Shown here: positions 16,002-22,434 of the stretch, in pieces
Layout: each line of letters opens with the position of its first letter
Numbering within the stretch: the first letter of the stretch is position 1
Assembly (NCBI GenBank): GCA_902761035.1
Contig: CACWIW010000093.1
Span: forward strand, 1 to 34,491
Length of the DNA: 34,491 bases
Source of the DNA: an uncultured bacterium
Lineage (GTDB): Bacteria > Verrucomicrobiota > Kiritimatiellia > RFP12 > UBA1067
Direction: 5' to 3'
Program-made: the position numbers and the translations under genes
Notes under the pieces: model-generated
What the model was told of the DNA's origin: nothing
What the model saw: the letters and a program-made list of their open reading frames with translations, nothing else
Databases searched by the model: none

Positions 16002-16859
16002 ATGAAGGCACTTTGGAACAGACTTAGCGTAGGCGGAAAACTCTGCCTTTTCGTAATCGCCGCTTATTTCCTCTGCGCGGCCTGGGGCGGCGTGCGGTCG
16101 CTTCGCGCACGGCTTGCGGACGAGACGCCGGCGTACAACGTCGTGAACGTGAACGCGCGCTACCAGCCGCCGTCGGCGGAGCACTGGATGGGCACGGATA
16201 ACCTCGGGCGCGACGTGTCGGCGCGTCTCGTGCAGGGCGCGTGGATTTCCTTCCAGGTGGGCATCGGCACGTCCCTCATCGCGATTCCCCTCGGCGTGCT
16301 GCTGGGTCTCCTCGGCGGCTATTTCGGCGGGAAGGTGGACTCCGTTGTCGTGTGGCTCTGTGCAACGGTGGCGTCGATGCCGGGACTTCTCTTCATCCTC
16401 GCGATCTCGCTTATCGCCGGCAAGGGCATCCTCGGCATCCTGCTCGGCATAGGCTTTACGACATGGGTCGGCGTCTGCCGCACGATCCGCGCGGAGGTGA
16501 TGAAGCACCGCGACCGCGCCTACGTGCAGGCGGCGCGCGTCTTGGGCTACTCGCACCTGCGCATCATGTTCCGGCACATCCTGCCGAACGTGGCCCACCT
16601 CATCCTCATCCAGTTCTCGATTCGCTTCCCAGGATCGGTAGCCACCGAGGTGTTCATCAGCTTCCTCGGCATCGGCGTGCAGGGCGAGCCGAGCTGGGGC
16701 GTGATGATCAACAACGCGCGTCTGCGTCTCTGGCAGGGAATCTGGTGGGAGATGACGGCCGTCACGTGCGCCATCTTCATACTCGTTCTGGTGTTCAACC
16801 ACCTTGCGGACGAACTGCGCGACATCCTCGACCCAGCGCTTCGCAACGAGAGGAACTGA
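16002..16859 (+). CDS. ABC transporter permease, DppC/OppC type
   Basis: A 285-residue partner of the preceding permease, starting 1 bp after its stop. It has an N-terminal membrane helix, the HWMGTDNLGRDVSARL motif typical of DppC/OppC, and the EAA loop (YVQAARVLGYSHLRIMFRHI). SFLGIGVQGEPSWGVMI and the terminal DELRDILDPALR are also family signatures. Together they form a heterodimeric channel. The immediately following amidase gene suggests a link to peptidoglycan-derived peptides. Confidence 0.9.
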   Translation: MKALWNRLSVGGKLCLFVIAAYFLCAAWGGVRSLRARLADETPAYNVVNVNARYQPPSAEHWMGTDNLGRDVSARLVQGAWISFQVGIGTSLIAIPLGVLLGLLGGYFGGKVDSVVVWLCATVASMPGLLFILAISLIAGKGILGILLGIGFTTWVGVCRTIRAEVMKHRDRAYVQAARVLGYSHLRIMFRHILPNVAHLILIQFSIRFPGSVATEVFISFLGIGVQGEPSWGVMINNARLRLWQGIWWEMTAVTCAIFILVLVFNHLADELRDILDPALRNERN

Positions 16860-16862
16860 CGC

Positions 16863-18032
16863 GTGTTCGCCGCCGGCATCCCGTTGGTCTCCGCCGCACT
16901 CTCCGTGGCCTTCCCCGCAGAGGGCCAGAAAATTCCCGCCGCAGAACGTACTTACGTAATCGGCGCAGTGTCGGAGAGCTGCACCAACACGCCCCTCACC
17001 GTGAACGGCGCCACGACGGATGTGTGGCGCACGGGGGCGTTCCTAGCGATGGTGCCTGTCACTCCCGGTACGAATACCCTGCACCTTACCTGCGGTAAGC
17101 AGCGCCTCGCGCGCCATTTCGTGGTGGCGGAGCCGCCCAAACCGGGCAGTTGGAAACCTTTCAAGCCCGTCACGTCGGACGACGACCCGCGCCTTGGCAA
17201 GCCCGTCGCGTGGCGCACGCGCGGCACGCTGTTCATGAACCGGGTGCGTCCGGTTCCCGACGACGGCGACGCGCTTTACTACCTGCCGCCGCAGTTCACC
17301 CTTCGCGGCGCGGAGGTGAAGGGCACTGACTGGATAGCCGTGTGGATCGACGGCAAGATCGGTTTCCTGCCGCCAGCGTCGCTCGTGAAGACGCCGCTCG
17401 TCCCGGTGCCGTCGGCCGACCAGCCGGCGCCCGACCCGACCGTTGGGTTCCCATCTGCTCCGCCGCGCGGCGTACCGCTGTCCGCCGTATGCATACTCGT
17501 GGATCCCGGACACGGCGGACACGATACCGGCGCACGCACGCCGCACGGATGGTGCGAGAAGGACGTGAACCTCAGTCAGGCGCGAGCGATCCGCGACGCG
17601 CTCAAGAAAGCCGGTTTCCAGGTGATGATGACGCGCGACGACGATTCCTTCCCCTCGCTCTATTCGCGTCCGAAACTCGCATACGACGAACACGTGGACG
17701 CCTTCATAAGCGTACACCACAATGCGAGTCCGGCACACCGTGACCCGCGCGAGGTGCGCCACACCACCACATACGCCTCGAACGCGCGCGGGCTTGCGCT
17801 TGCATCGGCCGTGCAGAAGCGCATCGCCGCCGTACTGCCGGACATCAAGGACGCCGGGCCGCAGACGAAGTCGTTCGCTGTGTGCCGCAACCCGGCCGTG
17901 CCGAGCTGTCTCATTGAAGTCGACTTTATCAACCTTCCAGAAGGCGAAGAGGCGAGCTGGGATCCGGAGCGCCAGAAGAAAGTCGCCGCAGCTGTAGCGC
18001 AGGGCGTACTCGACTGGATGTCCGCGAAATAG
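16863..18032 (+). CDS. Exported N-acetylmuramoyl-L-alanine amidase (Amidase_3)
   Basis: A 389-residue protein starting at GTG 16863, with GAGAGGA 8 nt upstream and 3 bp after the permease stop. The signal-like N terminus suggests export. Residues about 35-200 are an unrecognised beta-rich region with an SH3-like look (two basic segments ending IGFLPPAS). The catalytic domain covers about 208-388: VDPGHGGHDTG gives the first zinc His (near 217), CEKD the Glu (near 232) and SVHHNA the second His (near 285). CLIEVDFI supplies the catalytic Glu. It cleaves the MurNAc-L-Ala bond in cell-wall remodelling or recycling. Last gene of the operon; a T-run follows at 18042. Confidence 0.9.
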   Translation: MFAAGIPLVSAALSVAFPAEGQKIPAAERTYVIGAVSESCTNTPLTVNGATTDVWRTGAFLAMVPVTPGTNTLHLTCGKQRLARHFVVAEPPKPGSWKPFKPVTSDDDPRLGKPVAWRTRGTLFMNRVRPVPDDGDALYYLPPQFTLRGAEVKGTDWIAVWIDGKIGFLPPASLVKTPLVPVPSADQPAPDPTVGFPSAPPRGVPLSAVCILVDPGHGGHDTGARTPHGWCEKDVNLSQARAIRDALKKAGFQVMMTRDDDSFPSLYSRPKLAYDEHVDAFISVHHNASPAHRDPREVRHTTTYASNARGLALASAVQKRIAAVLPDIKDAGPQTKSFAVCRNPAVPSCLIEVDFINLPEGEEASWDPERQKKVAAAVAQGVLDWMSAK

Positions 18033-18060
18033 CGCCGCCGAATTTTTTTCATTTTCCCCC

Positions 18061-18089
18061 TTGCGCGGACGGCGAAGGTCTGATATACT
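18061..18089 (+). promoter_or_regulatory. tRNA operon promoter
   Basis: TTGCGC (18061-18066), 17 bp, TATACT (18084-18089), with the first tRNA starting 26 bp downstream. Confidence 0.65.
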
Positions 18090-18114
18090 ATACGCCGTTT
18101 TCACGACACCAAGT

Positions 18115-18190
18115 GCGAGCTTAACTCAGTTGGTAGAGTGCCACCTTGCCAAGGTGGTTGTCGAGGGTTCGAGTCCCTTAGCTCGCTCCA
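18115..18190 (+). tRNA. tRNA-Gly(GCC), CCA encoded
   Basis: Full cloverleaf: acceptor GCGAGCT/AGCTCGC, D-arm CTCAGTTGGTAGAG, anticodon stem CCACC/GGTGG with loop TTGCCAA (anticodon GCC), T-arm AGGGTTCGAGTCCCT and encoded CCA at 18188-18190. Confidence 0.95.
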
Positions 18191-18263
18191 TGCATAGCTC
18201 AGTTGGTAGAGCAAGTGACTCTTAATCACTGGGTCGTGGGTTCGAATCCCTCTGCTCCTACCA
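18188..18263 (+). tRNA. tRNA-Lys(CTT) with defective acceptor stem
   Basis: D-arm, anticodon stem AGTGA/TCACT with loop CTCTTAA (anticodon CTT, 18221-18223), T-loop and encoded CCA are all present. However, counting back to a 7-bp acceptor puts the 5' end inside the CCA of the preceding tRNA, and only three of seven acceptor pairs form (5' CCATGCA against 3' TGCTCCT). The T-stem also has one T-T mismatch. The 5' end looks replaced, so this is possibly a tRNA pseudogene or a sequence error. Confidence 0.6.
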
Positions 18264-18282
18264 TTCACAACTAACTGGTCGT

Positions 18283-18358
<76 letters not shown>

Positions 18359-18368
18359 TTCCATGTCT

Positions 18369-18400
18369 AACTCGGAGAGAACTCCGAGTTTTTGTTTTTT
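18369..18400 (+). terminator. Rho-independent terminator after the tRNA cluster
   Basis: AACTCGGAG (18369-18377), AGAA loop, CTCCGAGTT (18382-18390), then TTTTGTTTTTT. It ends the tRNA transcript. Confidence 0.9.
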
Positions 18401-18577
18401 ATGGATTAGCGTATAAAGCCCAATTGTCGGGCTGATTTTGACCTTGCCGAGTTCTCTCTCGTGTGTGGCAACGACCGCGCTACGTGGCTTTTTGGCGGCG
18501 ATTCTGCCCGCGAAGTATCTCCGCCGCGTGACTTTAGTCAACACGACAGTTTCAAGGAAAAACGCCTCTTTCTTCCA

Positions 18578-18627
18578 TTTCCTATGCAAAGTACCTATCT
18601 GGGGTACGGACATTTTGTCATAGGGAA
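18578..18627. other. Possible attachment-site-like imperfect inverted repeat
   Basis: TTCCTATG..CAAA..GTACC on the left mirrors GGTAC..TTTTG..CATAGGGAA on the right, around a centre near 18600. About 50 bp of imperfect dyad fits a large serine recombinase att site. It lies between the tRNA cluster and the convergent recombinase operon. The partner site at the other end is outside the window, so this is inference. Confidence 0.35.
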
Positions 18628-18681
18628 TTTGAGGCAAAAAGAGAACTTCACACCGCAAAAGTGTGCAAATGCACACAGTAC

Positions 18682-18709
18682 AAAAAAGGCCTGGCCGGAA
18701 GGCCATGCC
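18682..18709 (-). terminator. Terminator of the recombinase operon
   Basis: On the minus strand GGCATGGCC-TTCC-GGCCAGGCC is followed by TTTTTT (plus-strand A-run 18682-18687). It lies 28 bp after the stop of the last minus-strand gene. A 6-bp stem GTGTGC/GCACAC at 18661-18676 follows. Confidence 0.8.
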
Positions 18710-18736
18710 TTGGGACGATCTGCTTGGGTTGACGGG

Positions 18737-19135
18737 CTATGCCAAGCCAATCTCCCGCTCCTGCTCGCTCCACAGATCGCTCTTGATGTTGAAAAGCCTT
18801 TCGGTGGAAAAATCATCCGGCAGCGTCTTTGCTATGACCGCTCGGAGAATTTTGGGTGAAAGGTTGGCGAGGCGTAGAACCCGAACCACGTAGGGGCGGT
18901 CCATTTTCAGACTCTCCGCAAGTTCCTTTATATCGCCAAACGCCCCGGTTTCAAGAAGCCGCGTCCATTCTCGGGCGCGAGCGAATAGCCGAATGAGCGT
19001 CCCCGATTCGTCAAGGTTGATGTCATTCACCTCTCCTTGACCTGCTACAACAAGCCGCCGACGGCCGCAGACCGTCTGGAATCGGATTGGAATCGATACA
19101 AGGGCATTCCCGTCCTCAGTTTCCATTATGTTCAT
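18737..19135 (-). CDS. ParB-HTH-like accessory protein of the recombinase cassette
   Basis: A 132-residue protein whose start (GAGGAATTCAAAC upstream) overlaps the recombinase stop by 20 bp. Residues about 67-105 (GDIKELAESLKMDRPYVVRV then LRLANLSPKILRAVI) have the helix-turn-helix pattern of ParB/KorB-type proteins. The N-terminal 50 residues are beta-rich. No nuclease or CTPase motif is seen. Because it is the last gene of the cassette, it probably helps the recombinase choose or handle DNA sites; that role is inference. Confidence 0.75.
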   Translation of the reverse strand: MNIMETEDGNALVSIPIRFQTVCGRRRLVVAGQGEVNDINLDESGTLIRLFARAREWTRLLETGAFGDIKELAESLKMDRPYVVRVLRLANLSPKILRAVIAKTLPDDFSTERLFNIKSDLWSEQEREIGLA

Positions 19136-20408
19136 GTTTGAATTCCTCCATGAGGCGTTTGTCGCCTTTGACTTTGAACTTGATATCGACGGATGATTCG
19201 TAGACCGTCACGGATTCGATGATCCCTGCCAGCAGATCGCGCTTGGCGACTGGGGTGAGGGATGTCCAGAACGCTTCTGGAGATTCGAGCTGCCGCCGCA
19301 TCTCGAACGGCGAAATGCATCTTTCGCCTGCGAGCGTGCGGAGCATCGTCGGTGTCCTCAGAAACTTGATTGCTTCCGTCTCCACGAGCGGTTCAATCAG
19401 TTGAGCGGGAACGGACTTAACCGTGCAGGTCGATACGCCCCTCCTCATGTCCTTGCGGCATGTATAATAGCCGTAGCGTGTTCCGTTGCGGCTCTTACTC
19501 GTCCAGGTGTATGAGAGCGCATCGCCGCATTGTCCGCAACGGACGAGGCCCGTCAGTAGTGCCGGGGAGGAAACGCGCCGCTCCGCCTTTGGCTTGACCT
19601 CGACGGTCTTGAGCCGTGCAGCAACCTTGTCCCATAGTTCCTTGCTGACGATAGGCTCGTGAACGCCCTTGAAGGACTCGCTCTTCAGCGGTACGCGCCC
19701 AACATACACGCAGTTGCGGAGCGCGGTCGCAACCATGACGGTGTCGAAGGGTTTGTTTTTCTCCGGAAAGCGCATGATGCCGTTCTCTGCAAGGCGCTTT
19801 GCGACGAGTTTGGGCGTTCCAAGTTCAAGGTACCACTCGAATATCTTGACAACGTTAGGCGCTGTTTCAGGGTCGACCACGAGACGTTTGTCGATGCGTT
19901 TGTAGCCGTAGGGAACAGTCCCGCCCGGCCAGAGCCCCTTGCGCCTTGTCGCGGCCATCTTGTCCGAGGTACGCTCGGAGGCAAGTTCCCGCTCGAACTG
20001 CGCAAAGGTCATAAGCAGGTTCATGCACATCCGCCCCATCGAGGTAGAGGTGTTCAGTTCCTGCGTGACGCATGAGAACGAAACATGGTGTTTCTCCAGT
20101 TCGTTGAACACCTGGGTGAAGTCGAGGAGCGAACGCGAAAGACGGTCGATCTTGTAGCAGACAATCATGTCGATTTTGTCCGCTCTGACATCATCCATCA
20201 TCCTCTGAAACGCGGGGCGCTTCAGATTGCCACCGGAGTACCCGCCGTCATCGTAATGCGTCTCAAGGCATACCCAGCCTTCAAGGCGCTTTGCTGCAAT
20301 GTACGATTCGCAGGCCATCCGCTGGGCGTCGAGGGTGTTGAACTCCTGTTCAAGTCCTTCTTCCACGCTCTTTCGCGTGTAGATCGCGCATCGTGTTATT
20401 TGTTGCAT
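19116..20408 (-). CDS. Large serine recombinase (integrase)
   Basis: A 430-residue protein. The N-terminal resolvase domain begins AIYTRKSVEEG with the nucleophilic Ser at about residue 14, followed by an Arg/Asp-rich active site (YKIDRLSRS) and FAQFERELASERTSDKM. Next come a Recombinase domain (WPGGTVPYGYKR to about residue 260) and a zinc ribbon (LVRCGQCGDALSYT .. YYTCRK). It is shorter than typical large serine integrases and has only a short tail after the zinc ribbon, as in DUF2924-associated recombinases. It presumably integrates and excises the element. Start overlaps the DUF2924 stop by 13 bp. Confidence 0.95.
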   Translation of the reverse strand: MQQITRCAIYTRKSVEEGLEQEFNTLDAQRMACESYIAAKRLEGWVCLETHYDDGGYSGGNLKRPAFQRMMDDVRADKIDMIVCYKIDRLSRSLLDFTQVFNELEKHHVSFSCVTQELNTSTSMGRMCMNLLMTFAQFERELASERTSDKMAATRRKGLWPGGTVPYGYKRIDKRLVVDPETAPNVVKIFEWYLELGTPKLVAKRLAENGIMRFPEKNKPFDTVMVATALRNCVYVGRVPLKSESFKGVHEPIVSKELWDKVAARLKTVEVKPKAERRVSSPALLTGLVRCGQCGDALSYTWTSKSRNGTRYGYYTCRKDMRRGVSTCTVKSVPAQLIEPLVETEAIKFLRTPTMLRTLAGERCISPFEMRRQLESPEAFWTSLTPVAKRDLLAGIIESVTVYESSVDIKFKVKGDKRLMEEFKHEHNGN

Positions 20409-20914
20409 GGCGCACCTCCCAGCCTGAAGAACTTGCGCCCCGAATAGTGAGTCCCGGTGATCTCCTTCACGCAGGCGGTGAGGGAAGGGTAGAGCCTTCC
20501 CTCGTATTCAAACTGGTTGTACCCCGCCACCTTCACGCAAACGAGCTTACCCTTGTACATCCGCGTGTAGGTGACGCCGCGCACGGCTGGATTGGCCTTG
20601 TGCGACGCACGGGGGTTTGCACGGGCGTCTTTGCGAACGACCCGCGATAGCATCTCGATTTCCGTCGGAGTAAGTCCGCCGAATCTGTCTTCCTGCAATT
20701 GCTGGGCGAGACGGCGACGCATGAATACGTCGCCGAAGGTCGCCGTGCCGCCGAAACGGGAGAGATATTCATTCTTCAGCGTCTCGTGGTCGAGCGCCGT
20801 GAGCCGGTCGATCTCCTGTCGAATATCGTCTTTCATTTGGCCTTTCATGCGTTTCGGGTCACATGATGCCGTAATCACAGTCGGATAGCAACTGGGTATT
20901 TCGAGGTTTTTCAT
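20396..20914 (-). CDS. DUF2924 domain protein
   Basis: A 172-residue protein. The ATG at 20914 is chosen for the GGGAGG site at 20925-20930. The middle contains IDRLTALDHETLKNEYLSRF and FMRRRLAQQLQEDRFGGL; the C-terminal part has GVTYTRMYKGKLVCV, FEYEGRLYPSLTACVKEITG and GRKFFRL, the conserved DUF2924 pattern. This family is found next to serine recombinases of the present type in many integrated elements, and probably acts as a recombination or directionality partner. That role is not established. Confidence 0.9.
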   Translation of the reverse strand: MKNLEIPSCYPTVITASCDPKRMKGQMKDDIRQEIDRLTALDHETLKNEYLSRFGGTATFGDVFMRRRLAQQLQEDRFGGLTPTEIEMLSRVVRKDARANPRASHKANPAVRGVTYTRMYKGKLVCVKVAGYNQFEYEGRLYPSLTACVKEITGTHYSGRKFFRLGGAPCNK

Positions 20915-20921
20915 CGTCGGC

Positions 20922-21929
20922 TTACCTCCCTCTCTTACGGTCGCGTTCGCGCCGCATCTTGCGCAGTTTACGGCGGAAGACGTACATTTTGTCGATGAAT
21001 GTGTCGTCGCTAGAAGGCTCGAAGTCAAACTCTGCGGCCAGTTTCTGAATCGGACTCAGATACCGGCGGAGGTATATGTCGTGCGAGACGGCGAGCCGCT
21101 GGCGGATCAAGGCGTGAGGCCACTCCTCAAGAAGCATGTCCAGCACGATACGGAGATGCGAAGGCAGATGGCTGCGCAGAATCTCGACGTCGATCCTGAA
21201 CTCCATGTCGCGGACGGTGTCTTGGCGGTCATCCGCAAGGCATTCAGCACTTACCTCATCAGAAGATGTTTCGCCGTCAGGCTTGGAGGAGATCGATAGA
21301 TGCGTCACTCCGCCCCCGCGTTTCTCGGCGTTAACGAAGTCGATGAAGTCCGAGAGCGTGTTTCTCGCGATGCGAGCGAAGTACGTTTCACGTGACGCCG
21401 ACTTCGGCTTGGCGCAGTTCTCTGGGCGAAACTTCGGTGGGTGTTCGGAATCGTACTTGAAGTAAGCAGTGCGGACACCGTCATAGATGGCTTCAAGCGC
21501 GTCCTGCTTCAGGTCATCGCGTAAAGCCTTTTCACGGATCTTGATGTCGATGAAGCGGAGATATAGACCACGTTGGGTCTCGAAGAAGTCGTCAAACTCC
21601 TTCTGCACGGCATCGGTCATGGGCGGGAACGGAGTGTACGATGATCCGTCAGGCTTTTTGGCGTACCAGACATTTCTAGTCTGGCGGTAGCGAGACGGGT
21701 AACGCTTACCAGAGGTGTGACGATTGATGAATGCATGGTAAGTGCGATTCCAGTTGGTGAGGTCGTAGATTCCTTTCTTGGGATCGTCCTTTAGGACGCG
21801 CCAGGGAGAGAAGTATGTGCCATTCCCAGTACGTATCTCAGTACGGATACGAACGAGACGTTCTTCTTTCTCCGCAGCGGCTTTTGCGACACGCCGACGA
21901 GTAGGTTTGCCGAGGGGTTCCGAAGTCAT
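20922..21929 (-). CDS. Sigma-factor-like protein of the recombinase cassette
   Basis: A 335-residue protein. Start 21929 overlaps the upstream stop as TAATG, so it is translationally coupled. Residues about 110-205 resemble sigma region 2 (LYLRFIDIKIREKALRDDLK; FKYDSE; ARIARNTLSDFIDFVN), and residues about 255-300 (LPSHLRIVLDMLLEEWPHAL then IRQRLAVSH) resemble region 4 with a degenerate helix-turn-helix. The first 80 and last 35 residues are highly basic. It could be an element-specific sigma factor for the cassette or a DNA-binding protein built on that fold. Its position in a recombinase/DUF2924 cassette favours a regulatory role. Confidence 0.65.
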   Translation of the reverse strand: MTSEPLGKPTRRRVAKAAAEKEERLVRIRTEIRTGNGTYFSPWRVLKDDPKKGIYDLTNWNRTYHAFINRHTSGKRYPSRYRQTRNVWYAKKPDGSSYTPFPPMTDAVQKEFDDFFETQRGLYLRFIDIKIREKALRDDLKQDALEAIYDGVRTAYFKYDSEHPPKFRPENCAKPKSASRETYFARIARNTLSDFIDFVNAEKRGGGVTHLSISSKPDGETSSDEVSAECLADDRQDTVRDMEFRIDVEILRSHLPSHLRIVLDMLLEEWPHALIRQRLAVSHDIYLRRYLSPIQKLAAEFDFEPSSDDTFIDKMYVFRRKLRKMRRERDRKRGR

Positions 21930-22183
21930 TAGCGCACCCTCGCTTTCCTTGTCGCAGGAACCCACTTACGGGATTCCTCGAAACGTTCAGAGAGGAGTTT
22001 GACTCCGGAGCCGTACCGCAGATACGTGCGGTAGCGAATTAGGATCGGAACGAAATGTCCGCGAGGCTTCTTCGCTTTGGGCTTGGCGACGCTTGCGCCG
22101 CCAGCCTTGTTCTTTTTCTGTTTCCCCGCCAGCAGCGAGATCGCTGCCGACGGCCGATGGTTTGCTTTTGTTTGTTTTTTCAT
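21929..22183 (-). CDS. Small basic protein, first gene of the recombinase cassette
   Basis: An 84-residue, strongly Lys/Arg-rich protein (KKQTKANHR..; KPKAKKPRG) with a central RYRTYLRYGSGVKLLSERF helix. Probably DNA- or RNA-binding; family unknown. The ribosome site is weak. The stop overlaps the next start by 1 bp as TAATG. Confidence 0.55.
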   Translation of the reverse strand: MKKQTKANHRPSAAISLLAGKQKKNKAGGASVAKPKAKKPRGHFVPILIRYRTYLRYGSGVKLLSERFEESRKWVPATRKARVR

Positions 22184-22226
22184 AGTACTTGCCGAACCCG
22201 CTGATGTGGGCTTGACAAGTACAGAT

Positions 22227-22265
22227 TTTATTGGGAATAAAGGAATAAAAACGGAATTCCGTTTT
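22227..22265. promoter_or_regulatory. Two adjacent palindromes upstream of the recombinase cassette
   Basis: TTTATTGGGAATAAA (22227-22241) and AAAACGGAATTCCGTTTT (22248-22265, a perfect 18-bp palindrome) lie 44-82 bp upstream of the 84-aa gene, likely operator sites. Further copies of TTCCGTTTT occur at 22425-22510, partly inside the Lys/Arg-rich tail of the next gene. Confidence 0.5.
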
Positions 22266-22344
22266 GCTAGGATTCTGTTTTATTTTCCGTAAATGGGGCG
22301 GTGAACTTTAGCTGACTTTCACCCTGTCAAATAAAGACATAATG

Positions 22345-22376
22345 AAAATCGCCCGGCGGTAATTCCGTCGGGCGAT
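22345..22376 (-). terminator. Terminator of the 25.7-22.4 kb minus operon
   Basis: A 12-bp stem ATCGCCCGGCGG/CCGTCGGGCGAT with a 5-nt loop (22348-22376). On the minus strand it is followed by TTTT (22345-22347 plus stem T). It is 59 bp downstream of the last gene. Confidence 0.8.
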
Positions 22377-22434
22377 CTACAAGGTCGTGAAAAAATCTTC
22401 GCTTACCCTCTTGACAATAAAAAATTCCGTTTTT

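Noticed and set aside
18417-18433. Second terminator (AGCCC/GGGCT) after the tRNA cluster
   Set aside because: Only a 5-bp stem with a weak T-run; the strong hairpin at 18369-18390 already ends the transcript.
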